Shown: positions 1-9,364, counted from the stretch's first letter. The stretch: 64,000 nucleotides of DNA from Bacteroidota bacterium (GCA_023251875.1 JAHEXY010000001.1:682001-746000); one strand, 5' to 3'. The notes: generated by a model from the letters alone, not told the origin. A program made the numbers and translations.

Positions 1-68
1 GCTACTTTAAGCGCATAGGTTAATCCTGCAATGCCGGAACCAATAATAAGAAAATCAGTTTTAATCAT
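1..68 (-). CDS. nadB: L-aspartate oxidase, N-terminal fragment (runs off window)
   Basis: Only the first 22 codons and part of the next are present. They read MIKTDFLIIGSGIAGLTYAL, a beta-strand followed by the GxGxxG dinucleotide-binding loop of FAD-dependent oxidases. The start codon lies 4 bases after the nadA stop codon, in the same direction. A Rossmann FAD start directly behind nadA fits L-aspartate oxidase, which makes the iminoaspartate that NadA condenses with dihydroxyacetone phosphate. The enzyme body is outside the window, so the name rests on the motif and on the neighbour. Confidence 0.75.
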   Translation of the reverse strand, partial: MIKTDFLIIGSGIAGLTYALKV

Positions 69-72
69 GTTA

Positions 73-1002
73 CTAACTTAGTTCAAGCATTTTTTGTATG
101 GGCACTATCGCTTTTTTACGAATTTCTTCATTAACTAAAATTTCAGTTTTTTCATTTTTTAAACACCAATAGAGTTTTTCTAATGTGTTTACTTTCATGT
201 AGGCACATTCACTACAAGCGCATGTGTTATCTTGATGTGATGGTGCAGGTATTAGAATTTTACCAGGCACTTCTTTTTCCATTTGATGTAAAATGCCTGC
301 TTCAGTAGCAATAATAAATTCTTTATTAGGAGAATTTTTTACATAATTAATTATGCCGGAAGTAGAGCCAATATAATGCGCCAGCCTTAAAATAGGTTCT
401 TCTGATTCAGGATGGGCAATAATTTTTGCATGTGGATAATGCATGCACAGTTGGGTTAATTTTTCCAATGAAAATGCTTCGTGTACCACACAAGATCCAT
501 CCCAAAGCAACATGTCTCTCCCTGTTTTTTTAATTAAATATTTTCCCAAATTTTTATCGGGAGCAAAAATGATTGATTTGTCTGTTGGGATTGATGCAAT
601 AATTTTTTCTGCGTTTGAAGATGTGCAAACCAAATTGCTCATAGCTTTTATTTCGGCACTGCAATTGATGTATGTAACTACAATAAGATTTGGATGAGAA
701 CTGATAAAACGGTTGAATAAATGTGGGGGACATGATTCGGCTAAAGAACATCCCGCTGCGAGATCCGGCAATAAAACTTTTTTTTGAGGATTTAAAATTT
801 TAGCTGTTTCAGCCATAAAATGCACTCCGGCAAAAACAATGATATCTGCTTTGGTTTGTTGGGCTTGTTGTGATAATGCTAAACTATCTCCAACAAAATC
901 TGCCATTTCTTGTATTTCGGGTGTTTGATAATAATGCGATAGAATAACTGCATTTTTATCTTCTTTGAGATGAAGAATTTCAGATTTTAAATCTACTTGC
1001 AT
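73..1002 (-). CDS. nadA: Quinolinate synthase A
   Basis: A 309-residue cytosolic enzyme of de novo NAD synthesis. It condenses iminoaspartate with dihydroxyacetone phosphate to give quinolinate, using a [4Fe-4S] cluster. Three NadA-like domains are visible: LSHYYQTPEIQEMADFVGDS at residues 21-40, the AAGCSLAESC segment (Cys85), and later GSC-VVHE (Cys171) and CACSEC (residues 261-266). These supply the three cluster cysteines expected in the family. Length is normal. It lies between a thioredoxin-like gene (1-base gap upstream) and nadB (4-base gap downstream), so the three genes probably form one operon transcribed leftward. Confidence 0.95.
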   Translation of the reverse strand: MQVDLKSEILHLKEDKNAVILSHYYQTPEIQEMADFVGDSLALSQQAQQTKADIIVFAGVHFMAETAKILNPQKKVLLPDLAAGCSLAESCPPHLFNRFISSHPNLIVVTYINCSAEIKAMSNLVCTSSNAEKIIASIPTDKSIIFAPDKNLGKYLIKKTGRDMLLWDGSCVVHEAFSLEKLTQLCMHYPHAKIIAHPESEEPILRLAHYIGSTSGIINYVKNSPNKEFIIATEAGILHQMEKEVPGKILIPAPSHQDNTCACSECAYMKVNTLEKLYWCLKNEKTEILVNEEIRKKAIVPIQKMLELS

Positions 1003-1003
1003 A

Positions 1004-1624
1004 TTAATTATTCGCTTTGTCGCGCCATTGTTTAATTATAGTGAACAACTCTTTTTGTAGAGATTCCCCTTTATCTTTTGCATACCATAAGTGGATATTT
1101 TTAACCAACTCGTCATGAGAAATTTCAGGTTGTTCTTTTTTTAAAGTATTTACTTTGTCTTGTATTGTAATTGGGCGAGGGCCCCATACACCTATTTCTT
1201 TGATGGCTTGTTCATCTATGCAAATAAGTTTAGGAATCGCTTTATTTCCATTTGTCAAGTATTCGTTCATTACATCAATATTTTCATCTCTCCATATAAA
1301 TTGTAGTGAAATATTTGGCATTTCGTCAGCTATTTTTTTTAGGATAGGAATATTTTGAGCACCATCACCGCACCATGATTCTGTAATGATAATCCACAAC
1401 CATTGATTTTTTATTTGCGATAAACCGGTTTTAATTTCTGGCAGTAGATTGGTATGCTTTTCAATTCGCTTAATACGTTGGGCATTTAGTTGTGTGGCTT
1501 CAATTCGTTCTTTTGTTTGTTCTAAGCCTGAGGTTTTTTCATTTTTGGCAAAAGAGAATACTTTATTACAATAGGTACTGTAATCAATACTAGCTTTACT
1601 AAGAATTAAGTTAATCCTTTGCAT
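1004..1624 (-). CDS. Thioredoxin-family protein (Thioredoxin_9-like)
   Basis: A 206-residue cytosolic protein without a signal peptide. The thioredoxin-like core sits around residues 75-150: strand WLWIIITESWCGDGAQNIP, then ISLQFIWRDENIDVMNEYL, then the cis-Pro-like NKAIPKLICID. The active-site motif is WCGDGAQ, so a single cysteine replaces the usual CxxC pair, as in the Thioredoxin_9/YtpP-like group. The redox role is therefore uncertain. The stop codon is one base from the nadA start, which suggests co-transcription with the oxygen-sensitive Fe-S enzyme NadA. That functional link is an inference from position only. Confidence 0.8.
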   Translation of the reverse strand: MQRINLILSKASIDYSTYCNKVFSFAKNEKTSGLEQTKERIEATQLNAQRIKRIEKHTNLLPEIKTGLSQIKNQWLWIIITESWCGDGAQNIPILKKIADEMPNISLQFIWRDENIDVMNEYLTNGNKAIPKLICIDEQAIKEIGVWGPRPITIQDKVNTLKKEQPEISHDELVKNIHLWYAKDKGESLQKELFTIIKQWRDKANN

Positions 1625-1669
1625 GAGATTTAATATTTCTACAAAGGATGGTGTATTTTACAACATATT

Positions 1670-1687
1670 AAATGATATATATCATTT
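1670..1687. promoter_or_regulatory. 18-bp perfect palindrome between the pyrG end and the thioredoxin-nadA-nadB operon
   Basis: AAATGATATATATCATTT is perfectly self-complementary. It lies about 45 bases upstream of the thioredoxin-like start at 1624 and about 50 bases beyond the pyrG stop. This position suits an operator for the nad operon. The AT-only centre means a chance palindrome is possible. No known binding motif is recognised. Confidence 0.35.
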
Positions 1688-1739
1688 GATAGGCGAAGAG
1701 GGAATAAATTTTGAAGCTCCTTTTAAATAAGAATTAGGT

Positions 1740-3344
1740 CTATTTTGTTTCCAATGCAGCTTTCACAAAATCAACAAATAAAGGATGGGGTTTATCAACA
1801 GTACTTTTATATTCCGGATGAAATTGAACGCCAACAAACCAAGGATGTTTAGGCATTTCAACAATTTCAACTAATGAGCTTAAAGGATTAATACCTGTAG
1901 GAACCATACCCGCTGCTTGAAATTGATCTAAATACTTATTATTGAATTCAAAACGGTGGCGGTGGCGTTCTGTTATTTGATCTTCTTTATACAATTTATG
2001 AACTTTTGATCCTGGTTTTAGGTTACAGGTGTATGCACCTAAACGCATGGTACCTCCCTTTTTAGTTACTTTTTTTTGCGACTCCATGATGTCAATAACC
2101 GGATCAGGAGTATCTTTTTTCATTTCGCTTGAATGGGCTTCTTTTAAGCCCAACACGTTTCTGGCAAATTCTATAACAGCACATTGCATGCCCAAACAAA
2201 TTCCTAAAAATGGAATTTTATTTTCTCTTGCGTAATGTATGGCTGCAATTTTTCCTTCAATACCTCTTTCTCCAAACCCCGGTGCTACTAAAATACCCTT
2301 TAATCCTTTTAATTTTTCTGAAACATTTTCATCTAAAAGACTTTCAGAATGTATCCAATGAATTTTTACCACTGATTCGTTTTCAGTTCCTGCATGTATT
2401 AAGGCTTCGGCAATTGATTTATAAGCATCTTTTAATTCAACATATTTACCAATTAAGCCAATATGTACTTCATTTTTAGGGTATTTCAATTTTTGCAGAA
2501 AACTTCTCCATACACTTAGTTCAGGTTCTTTATCTGAAGTTAAATTCAGTTTTTTTAATACAACTTTATCCAAGGCTTCTTTGTACATGAGCAAAGGAAC
2601 ATCGTATATAGATTCTGCATCTATAGATTCAATAACGGCTTCAGTAGCAACATTGCAGAATAAAGCTACTTTTCTGCGAATTTCTGATGTTAAAGGTTTT
2701 TCAGTACGGCAAACTAAAATATCGGGTTGTACACCTGATTCGAGTAACATTTTTACTGAATGTTGCGTTGGTTTTGTTTTTAATTCACCGGCAGCAGAAA
2801 GAAAGGGCACCAATGTTAAATGAATAGTAATACAATTGCTTTGCATTTCCCATTTTAATTGTCGTATGGCTTCTATATAAGGTAGTGATTCTATATCGCC
2901 AACCGTTCCTCCAACTTCAGTAACTATAATATCAAACTTGCCTGTATTGCCAAGTAATTTAATGCTGTTTTTTATTTCATCAGTGATATGAGGAACAACT
3001 TGAACTGTTTTTCCTAAATAATCTCCTTTACGTTCTTTGGTAATAACAGAAAGATAAATTCTCCCGGTAGTTATATTATTGGCCTGTGAAGTAGGTACAT
3101 TTAAAAAGCGTTCATAGTGACCAAGATCCAGATCTGTTTCTGCTCCATCTTCAGTAACATAGCATTCACCATGCTCGTAAGGATTAAGTGTGCCGGGATC
3201 AACATTAATATATGGATCTAATTTTTGAATGGTTACTCTATAACCTCTGGCTTGAAGAAGTTTAGCCAAGGAAGCAGAAATAATTCCTTTTCCTAATGAA
3301 GAAGTTACACCTCCTGTTACAAAAATATACTTTGCCGATGCCAT
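1740..3344 (-). CDS. pyrG: CTP synthase
   Basis: A 534-residue cytosolic enzyme that makes CTP from UTP, ATP and glutamine. The N-terminal synthetase domain begins with [17 protein letters not shown], the P-loop-like signature, and contains [19 protein letters not shown]. The C-terminal class I glutamine amidotransferase domain has FLGICLGMQ with the nucleophile Cys near residue 381, and [10 protein letters not shown] with the catalytic His and Glu. Length is typical and both domains are intact. It is transcribed leftward from a gap of 124 bases that also holds a palindromic repeat. The ATG at 3342-3344 gives the family-standard start. Confidence 0.97.
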   Translation of the reverse strand: MASAKYIFVTGGVTSSLGKGIISASLAKLLQARGYRVTIQKLDPYINVDPGTLNPYEHGECYVTEDGAETDLDLGHYERFLNVPTSQANNITTGRIYLSVITKERKGDYLGKTVQVVPHITDEIKNSIKLLGNTGKFDIIVTEVGGTVGDIESLPYIEAIRQLKWEMQSNCITIHLTLVPFLSAAGELKTKPTQHSVKMLLESGVQPDILVCRTEKPLTSEIRRKVALFCNVATEAVIESIDAESIYDVPLLMYKEALDKVVLKKLNLTSDKEPELSVWRSFLQKLKYPKNEVHIGLIGKYVELKDAYKSIAEALIHAGTENESVVKIHWIHSESLLDENVSEKLKGLKGILVAPGFGERGIEGKIAAIHYARENKIPFLGICLGMQCAVIEFARNVLGLKEAHSSEMKKDTPDPVIDIMESQKKVTKKGGTMRLGAYTCNLKPGSKVHKLYKEDQITERHRHRFEFNNKYLDQFQAAGMVPTGINPLSSLVEIVEMPKHPWFVGVQFHPEYKSTVDKPHPLFVDFVKAALETK

Positions 3345-3435
3345 GTTGCTTAAAATTTTTTCTGCCCTGCAAGATAATATTTCTTAAACAAAAAACATTT
3401 GTTTTTTTAATAGAACTTTATTAGAAAATGCCTTT

Positions 3436-3468
3436 CCTCCCTCTCCTTTGGAGAGGGCCGGGGAGAGG
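3436..3468. repeat. Palindromic repeat, CCCTCTCC/GGAGAGGG family (copy A)
   Basis: The core is CCCTCTCC-TTT-GGAGAGGG followed by GGGGAGAGG. It abuts the stop codon of the peroxidase gene and can form a strong hairpin. Related cores with three-base loops occur at 11654-11690, 37665-37696, 63931-63965 and inside the two ~100-bp elements at 42491 and 61401. Confidence 0.85.
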
Positions 3469-4050
3469 TTAAAATCCCAAGGCCTTTATCATCTCATCAC
3501 TTAATGGAGTAACTTTTGAATTAAAGAAATAACTTAGTTCTCCATTTTCATCAATAATATATTTGCAAAAGTTCCACGATGGAGCATTATCATTCCAGCC
3601 GTTTAAACTTTTATCAGAAAGCCATTTGTAAAGCGGAGCTTGATTTTTACCAACCACATCAATTTTTTCAAACATTTGAAAAGTAACACCATAGTTTTTT
3701 GTGCAAAATTCACCTATATCTGTATTAGAACCTGGTTCTTGATGAAGGAAGTTATTAGCAGGGAAACCAAGAATCACCAACTTGTCTCCATATTTTTTGT
3801 GTAGTTCTTCTAATTCTGCATACTGAGGTGTATAACCGCATTTAGATGCAGTATTTACAATTAAAATTTTCTTGCCTTTATATTGAGCAAAGTTAATATC
3901 CTTACCATCCAATGATTTCAAAGTAAAATCATAAAATGATTTTGTAGAATGATTTTTAGTGCCTCCGGGATTTGATTTTATTTCCTTACAGGCAAATAAG
4001 TGTCCGAACATAAATAACAGGGTTAAAAGGTTTATGGAGAATTTTCTCAT
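3469..4050 (-). CDS. Glutathione peroxidase family lipoprotein
   Basis: A 193-residue thiol peroxidase. The N-terminus is a lipoprotein signal peptide with lipobox LFAC (Cys at about residue 21), so the mature protein is probably anchored in the cell envelope. The thioredoxin-fold domain has NTASKCGYTPQY with the peroxidatic Cys, FPANNFLHQEPG in place of the usual FPCNQF, and PSWNFCKYIID carrying the conserved Trp-Asn. In bacteria such enzymes usually use thioredoxin rather than glutathione. The lipid anchor is unusual compared with cytosolic BtuE/Gpx forms but occurs in Bacteroidota. The gene stands alone; its stop codon touches a palindromic repeat. Confidence 0.92.
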   Translation of the reverse strand: MRKFSINLLTLLFMFGHLFACKEIKSNPGGTKNHSTKSFYDFTLKSLDGKDINFAQYKGKKILIVNTASKCGYTPQYAELEELHKKYGDKLVILGFPANNFLHQEPGSNTDIGEFCTKNYGVTFQMFEKIDVVGKNQAPLYKWLSDKSLNGWNDNAPSWNFCKYIIDENGELSYFFNSKVTPLSDEMIKALGF

Positions 4051-4093
4051 AATTTTTTTTTGATTGAACCAGATTAAATTCTTTTTCTATTTC

Positions 4094-4173
4094 TAACAAC
4101 CAACAACTAATAACTAATAACTAATAACTAATAACTAATAACTAACAACTAATAACTAACAACTAATAACTAA
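4094..4173. repeat. Short tandem-like array of AACTAATAAC / AACTAACAAC units
   Basis: About 80 bases consist of 7- to 10-base variants of AACTAATAAC on the + strand, without any G. There are no spacers and no hairpin. It lies immediately beyond the 3' end of the tRNA-Leu gene. Similar wording recurs on the other side of the tRNA (4334-4366) and near 37786-37814. Confidence 0.8.
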
Positions 4174-4180
4174 AATAAAG

Positions 4181-4262
4181 TACCCGAAGCGAGACTCGAA
4201 CTCGCACACCTTACGGCATACGCCCCTCAAACGTACGTGTCTACCAATTCCACCATCCGGGC
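4181..4262 (-). tRNA. tRNA-Leu (anticodon GAG)
   Basis: 82 bases without encoded CCA. The acceptor arm GCCCGGA pairs with TTCGGGT and is followed by discriminator A73. The D-stem is GTG/CAC. The anticodon stem TACGT/GCGTA encloses loop TTGAGGG, giving anticodon GAG at 4226-4228, which reads CTC and CTT. A variable arm (GCC-GTAA-GGT) of class II size is present. The T-arm is GCGAG-TTCGAGT-CTCGC. All features fit leucine tRNA. Confidence 0.96.
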
Positions 4263-4272
4263 AAGAAATTCA

Positions 4273-4366
4273 TTGTTAGTTTTTCGTTGTTGGTTATTCA
4301 TAAAATACAAGCGTATTTACTTTATGATTTAATACTAACAACTAATAACGAGTAACGAACAACTAA
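4273..4366. repeat. Inverted and direct copies of the AACTAATAAC-type repeat upstream of the tRNA
   Basis: Positions 4273-4301 read like the reverse complement of the AACNAACAAC wording. Positions 4334-4366 carry it again in the forward sense (ACTAACAACTAATAACGAG and so on). With 4094-4173 these bracket the tRNA gene. The rest of the gap to 4507 holds AT-rich sequence with no other feature that I can support. Confidence 0.6.
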
Positions 4367-4507
4367 TTTTTCACAAAGATACTTATTTTTTCAAATCAAT
4401 AAGCCCAACATTTACTTCTTAATATCAGGAAAAATAATACCTTAGTAAAGCAATTAGATAATTAGCTGATGTGGTGATTAGCTAATGAAACTTGAAACTA
4501 TTGAAGA

Positions 4508-7500
4508 TTGAAACTACTCAAACATTATTATTCCATTTTTCTTATACTCATCCCGGCTTTTGTATACAGCCAACAATACCCCTTTGAAAATTTTACAACT
4601 GAAAAAGGATTACCGGCAAATCAAATTTTATCTCTGTTCCAAAATAATGATGGTGTTTTGTGGATAGGAACCAGTAATGGAGGATTTGCCTTATATGATG
4701 GATCTTCATTTGAATATTTAACTGATAAGAATGGCTTGCCCGATAATATCATTTTTGATATCAATAAAAATAAAAAAGGCCAAATTTTAATTGCTACTAA
4801 TAATGGACTTTCTGTTTACGATGGAATAAATTTTAAAAACTATACTACCCTAAATGGGTTAGGACATAATAGAATCATGAAAATTTTTATCGATCATGAT
4901 CAAAATACCTGGTTAGGTACTGCTAAGGGAGCCTATTTAATGAATGATACTTTGTTTTCTTTATTCGATAAAGACACGATTTTAAACAAAAGCTCAATAC
5001 TTAATATTTATCAAGATTCTCAAAATGTTTTTTGGTTTTGTACTACAAACGGTTTGTTTAAATACAATGGCAAATCTATCATTAATTATAATAATCAAAA
5101 TGGACTTGAACACAATATGGTTTATGGCATAATTGAAAATGCTAAAGGCAAATACTATGTTTTAAATCATAAAGGAGTGTATGAATTATCTACATCTGGA
5201 ATTACCAGAAAAAGTCTTGGCTCAAAAGGATTTAAGGATCTCCCTTGCTATTCTGCTCTAATTGATAGTAAAGGAAATTGTTGGATATCGTCTCGTGAAG
5301 GTGTTTTAAAAATAACTAAAACCACTACTCAATTAATAAATGAGAAAAATGGATTGGTAAACAATGATATCTGGAAAATTTTCCAGGATAGAGAAAATAA
5401 TCTATGGTTTGCTTCAAAAACTAACGGACTTTCAAAACTTTCGAGTGAGCGTTTTTACTATTATACTACAGAAAATGGCTTAACAGCAAATACAATAACA
5501 TCCATTTTTAAAACAAAAAATGATAAATGTTGGTTTGGAACCGAAAATGGTCTAGCACTTATGCAAGGCGATTCCTTTATTATGTATCATAGTAATAAAG
5601 ATGGACTAAGTGATGATAACTTGATATCAATTGCAGAGGATAAAAATGGAATGTTGTGGATTGGAGGCGGAATTGGATTAAATAAATACGATGGAAAAAT
5701 GTTTACACAATATTATGCTTCAGAAAATAAAAATTTAGATCAATGTCATAAAATTTATTTCGATAGAAATGGAACTATGTGGCTGGGCACAAAAGGTGGT
5801 CTTGCTAATTTGATTCAAGATAAAATAGTTTCTGCATCGGGCAATGAAATCAATTTTGATGTCTTTGATATATATCAAGACAAGCAAGGCATCTATTGGT
5901 TGGCTACTGAAAATGGATTATATAACTATGATGGTATTCACTATAAACATTTTACTGAAAAAGAAGGAATAACTGAAAAACGAATTCGTACAATAGTTCA
6001 AGATACAAGTGGTATATTCTGGATGAGTAGTAGCTCAGGAATTTATAGTTTTGCCAATGGAAAATTTAATAATTACACTACTGAAAATGGACTTTTATCC
6101 AACACTGTTTATTCTTTAGTAATTGATAAACAAGGTAGATTATGGGCGGGTATGACAAGTGGTATTGATAGAATTGATATTAAAAACCCTGCAAAAATTC
6201 AAATTAAACATTATGAACAAGCTGATGGTTTTGTTGGCCAATATTGTTCCCTGAATTCTATTTTAGCTGATGATGATGGAAAAGTTTGGATTGGAACACC
6301 ACAAGGTCTTGTAATTTACCAACCTAAAGAAGAAAGAGAAAATTTGCTAGAGCCCCTTACTAAAATCAAAGGCATTTATTTATATGCCCAGCCTACCCAA
6401 TGGAAAGATTTTACAGATTCTGTTGGTAATAATAATATACCATTACATCTTTCATTACCCTATGAAAAAAACTATTTGAGTTTTCATTTTGTAGGAACAA
6501 GTTTAACAGCTCCTTCTAAAGTTCGCTACCAATACATGTTAAAGGGTCTTGATAAAGATTGGCTTCCCATTACCAATAAAACAGAAGCTATTTACCCTAG
6601 TATTCCGTTTGGTGAATATGAGTTTTTAGTTAAGGCAGAAAATGAAGAAGGTATTTGGAATCAAAATCCAGTTTCATTTAGTTTTGAAATTGAGCCACCT
6701 TTTTGGAGGACATGGTGGTTTTATTCTATTTGCATTATAATAGTGCTTTCAGGCATTTTTTCTTACATACAAATCAGAAATGCAAATATTAAAATTAGTG
6801 CAGCCAACAAGGAAATTTTAGAACAAAAAAATATTATTGAAGAAAAGAATATTGATCTTGAAAATGCCAATGTTGAAATTGCTAAAAAAAACAAAGATAT
6901 TACCGATAGTATTAATTACGCAAAACGAATTCAAGAAGCCATTTTACCTCCCGAAAAGTTGGTGAAAGAATACATTCAAAATTCTTTTATTCTTTTTAAA
7001 CCCAAAGATATTGTTAGTGGAGATTTTTATTGGATGGGTCATAAAGACAATCATGTTCTTTTTGCAGTTGGTGATTGTACAGGGCATGGTGTGCCTGGCG
7101 CATTAATGAGCATGGTTGGGCACAATGGATTAAATGCTGCACTTAAAGAGCATGAATTAATTATTCCTGGAGAAATTCTTGATCAGTTAAATACAGAAGT
7201 AGAGGAAACTTTTAGTCAGCAAGAACATAATGCCATTAAAGATGGGATGGATATGGCTCTTTGTTGTATCGACTACAATAAAAATATATTGCATTTTTCA
7301 GGTGCCAATAATCCCATTTATATGGTTCGCAAACAAGATTCAGTTATTAAGAATATTAAATTAGAATCTATTGAGCCTTCATCTACTGCCAATCAATTTT
7401 CTATTTATGAAATAAAAGGCGATAGGCAACCCATTGGGGCTTTTGACGACAGACAAAAATTTGTTACCCATTCACTTCTTCTTGAAAAAAATGATTCGAT

Positions 7501-7705
7501 CTATATTTTTTCCGATGGTTATGCCGATCAGTTTGGTGGTCCTAAAGGCAAAAAATTTATGTATACCCAATTAAAAAAAGTACTTTTGAGTATACAAAAT
7601 CAAAATATGCAGGAGCAAAAAACAACCTTGCTAAAAGCTTTTGAAGATTGGAGGGGCGAGCATGAACAAGTTGATGATGTTTGTGTAATTGGGATAAAAA
7701 TTTAA
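4508..7705 (+). CDS. Two-component-regulator-propeller sensor with C-terminal SpoIIE (PP2C-type) phosphatase
   Basis: A 1065-residue membrane protein. After a signal peptide (residues 1-21, ending VYSQQ) come about 12 propeller repeats of the form W-IGT-NGL-YDG (residues 25-600). A Y_Y_Y domain follows near residues 640-710, with YQYMLKGLDKDWLP. There is one transmembrane helix near 735-757, a coiled coil near 760-805, and a SpoIIE phosphatase domain with DCTGHGVPGALMS near residue 855 and FSDGYADQFGG near 1005. The periplasmic propeller probably senses a ligand and controls the cytosolic Ser/Thr phosphatase. The start is TTG: the nearest upstream ATG (4483) is out of frame and ends at once. 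It is followed 19 bases later by the nitronate monooxygenase gene. Confidence 0.93.
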   Translation: MKLLKHYYSIFLILIPAFVYSQQYPFENFTTEKGLPANQILSLFQNNDGVLWIGTSNGGFALYDGSSFEYLTDKNGLPDNIIFDINKNKKGQILIATNNGLSVYDGINFKNYTTLNGLGHNRIMKIFIDHDQNTWLGTAKGAYLMNDTLFSLFDKDTILNKSSILNIYQDSQNVFWFCTTNGLFKYNGKSIINYNNQNGLEHNMVYGIIENAKGKYYVLNHKGVYELSTSGITRKSLGSKGFKDLPCYSALIDSKGNCWISSREGVLKITKTTTQLINEKNGLVNNDIWKIFQDRENNLWFASKTNGLSKLSSERFYYYTTENGLTANTITSIFKTKNDKCWFGTENGLALMQGDSFIMYHSNKDGLSDDNLISIAEDKNGMLWIGGGIGLNKYDGKMFTQYYASENKNLDQCHKIYFDRNGTMWLGTKGGLANLIQDKIVSASGNEINFDVFDIYQDKQGIYWLATENGLYNYDGIHYKHFTEKEGITEKRIRTIVQDTSGIFWMSSSSGIYSFANGKFNNYTTENGLLSNTVYSLVIDKQGRLWAGMTSGIDRIDIKNPAKIQIKHYEQADGFVGQYCSLNSILADDDGKVWIGTPQGLVIYQPKEERENLLEPLTKIKGIYLYAQPTQWKDFTDSVGNNNIPLHLSLPYEKNYLSFHFVGTSLTAPSKVRYQYMLKGLDKDWLPITNKTEAIYPSIPFGEYEFLVKAENEEGIWNQNPVSFSFEIEPPFWRTWWFYSICIIIVLSGIFSYIQIRNANIKISAANKEILEQKNIIEEKNIDLENANVEIAKKNKDITDSINYAKRIQEAILPPEKLVKEYIQNSFILFKPKDIVSGDFYWMGHKDNHVLFAVGDCTGHGVPGALMSMVGHNGLNAALKEHELIIPGEILDQLNTEVEETFSQQEHNAIKDGMDMALCCIDYNKNILHFSGANNPIYMVRKQDSVIKNIKLESIEPSSTANQFSIYEIKGDRQPIGAFDDRQKFVTHSLLLEKNDSIYIFSDGYADQFGGPKGKKFMYTQLKKVLLSIQNQNMQEQKTTLLKAFEDWRGEHEQVDDVCVIGIKI

Positions 7706-7724
7706 AATATACAACTAAAAAAAT

Positions 7725-8696
7725 ATGCTAGAAAAAATCGACACAGAATTAACGCGAATGCTCAATATCAAATATCCCATTATAATGGCTCCTATGTTTT
7801 TGGTGTCGAATGCTAAGATGGTGATTGAAGCAAATAATGCCGGCATTACGGGCTCTATTCCTGCACTTAATTATAGAACTGACACTGATTTTAGAAATGC
7901 CCTAAAAGAAATAAGAGCCAATTGCAAAGGCCCTATTGGGATCAATTTAATTGTAAATAAATCGAACTTTAAACTTCAGGAGCAATTGAAAACTTGTCTT
8001 GATATGGGCGTTGATTATGTGATAACTTCATTGGGAAGTCCTGAAGAAGTAATTAAAGCGGGCAAAAAGCAGGGCATGAAGGTTTTTGCTGATGTAGTAG
8101 ATGAGAAGTACGCTAAAAAAGTAGAAGATTTAGGTGCTGATGCAATTATAGCGGTTAATAGTTTGGCTGGTGGACATGCAGGCCCTATGGGCCCTGAAGT
8201 ATTGATTCCCTTATTAAGAAAAAGTTGCAAGCTGCCGGTTATTTCGGCCGGAGGAGTAGGTAAGGGGCAAGATATGCGAAAGATGCTTGAACTAGGAGCA
8301 GCTGGAGTTTCCGTTGGTAGTCCATTTATTGCTTCTACAGAAGCTCCCGTTAACAAAGAATACAAACAAGCTTGTGTTGATTATGGAGCCAAAGATATTG
8401 TACTCACAACAAAACTTTCAGGTACACCTTGTACAGTAATTAATACACCTTATGTTCAAGAAATTGGTACAGAGCAAAATTGGTTCGAGGCATTTTTAAA
8501 TAAAAATAAAAACTTTAAAAAAATTGCCAAAGCTATAACCGCATACAGAGGTATGAAAGTAATGGAGAAAGCAGCCTTTAGCGCAACCTATAAAACCGTT
8601 TGGACAGCCGGAAAATCTATTGAAGATGTTCATTCAATCAAGCCTATTAAAAATATTGTTGAAGATTATATTCAGCAATATGAAAAAAATAGCTAA
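7725..8696 (+). CDS. Nitronate monooxygenase / 2-nitropropane dioxygenase family protein
   Basis: A 323-residue FMN-binding TIM-barrel flavoprotein. It begins with IKYPIIMAPMFLVSN, the typical first strand. GPIGINLIVNKSN at about residue 66, VNSLAGGHAGPMGP at about 141 and ISAGGVGKGQDM at about 168 form the FMN phosphate site and the catalytic His region. These enzymes oxidise alkyl nitronates, and some members act as enoyl-ACP reductases (FabK-like), so the substrate is open. It follows the propeller phosphatase with a 19-base gap and may be co-transcribed with it. Confidence 0.9.
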   Translation: MLEKIDTELTRMLNIKYPIIMAPMFLVSNAKMVIEANNAGITGSIPALNYRTDTDFRNALKEIRANCKGPIGINLIVNKSNFKLQEQLKTCLDMGVDYVITSLGSPEEVIKAGKKQGMKVFADVVDEKYAKKVEDLGADAIIAVNSLAGGHAGPMGPEVLIPLLRKSCKLPVISAGGVGKGQDMRKMLELGAAGVSVGSPFIASTEAPVNKEYKQACVDYGAKDIVLTTKLSGTPCTVINTPYVQEIGTEQNWFEAFLNKNKNFKKIAKAITAYRGMKVMEKAAFSATYKTVWTAGKSIEDVHSIKPIKNIVEDYIQQYEKNS

Positions 8697-8701
8697 TTAG
8701 T

Positions 8702-8763
8702 CGGAAGTCAGAAGACGGAAGTAAGGAGTTGAAACTTCTATCTTCCGTATTCTATCTTCCGGC
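8702..8763. repeat. Imperfect palindromic repeat, GGAAGTCAGAAG family (copy 1)
   Basis: The left half CGGAAGTCAGAAGACGGAAG is imperfectly complementary to the right half, which ends ATTCTATCTTCCGG. The hairpin lies between the nitronate monooxygenase stop and the DinB-like gene and could serve as a terminator. Related palindromes occur at 9428-9489 and 11776-11830. Confidence 0.7.
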
Positions 8764-8816
8764 CGAATGGTTAAGAACAAATTATTAAGGAATATCCCAC
8801 TCAAAAATATTCTTCT

Positions 8817-9362
8817 ATGAGTAACTCAGTACTTCTTACAAAATACCACACACTCGAAAATAAACGCCAACAATTATTTGCTGACTTGGCTAAAAAAACA
8901 ATTGAGGAATTAAAGTACAAACAAACACCTAATATGTGGTCTATTCTTCAAGCAACACATCATGTAATGAATGCCGAAAAATTGGCTGTTGAATACATGG
9001 GCAAAAAAATAAAAGGAATTAATACTTCTCCTAAAACGGGTTTAAAAACCAACATTCGTTTTTTCTTATTGCAAATTTCTTTAAAATCATCTTTAAAATT
9101 TAAAGCTCCTAAATTTCTTCCCGATCCTCCTTTAAATGAAACTTTAGAAAACATCATGTCTCAATGGAATATTTCAAGAAATGCTTTGCGAGAAATTCTC
9201 GAAAATTTTCCGCAAGAACATGAAAACAAAGAAGTGTTTAAAAATTTAGTTGCCGGCAAATTAAATATCCATCAAGCCTTGGGTTGGATGGATGATCATT
9301 TTTCGCATCATTTATTGCAGATTGAAAGAATAAGTGCTTCGTATAAATACAATAAAAAATAA
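8817..9362 (+). CDS. DinB-like (DinB_2 superfamily) protein
   Basis: A 181-residue cytosolic four-helix-bundle protein. The pattern of helix 1 (YHTLENKRQQLFADLAK), helix 2 with MWSILQATHHVMNAE, and the C-terminal MDDHFSHHLLQIERI matches the DinB/YfiT-like superfamily, where three histidines bind a metal. Candidate ligands are the His pair near residue 43 and the HFSHH cluster near residue 162. Some family members are thiol transferases; this one has no assigned substrate. It is preceded by a palindromic repeat and followed by a paralogous pair of TPR phosphatases. Confidence 0.8.
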   Translation: MSNSVLLTKYHTLENKRQQLFADLAKKTIEELKYKQTPNMWSILQATHHVMNAEKLAVEYMGKKIKGINTSPKTGLKTNIRFFLLQISLKSSLKFKAPKFLPDPPLNETLENIMSQWNISRNALREILENFPQEHENKEVFKNLVAGKLNIHQALGWMDDHFSHHLLQIERISASYKYNKK

Positions 9363-9364
9363 AC

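Noticed and set aside
4094-4173. CRISPR array
   Set aside because: Units are 7-10 bases, without unique spacers, and no cas gene is present.
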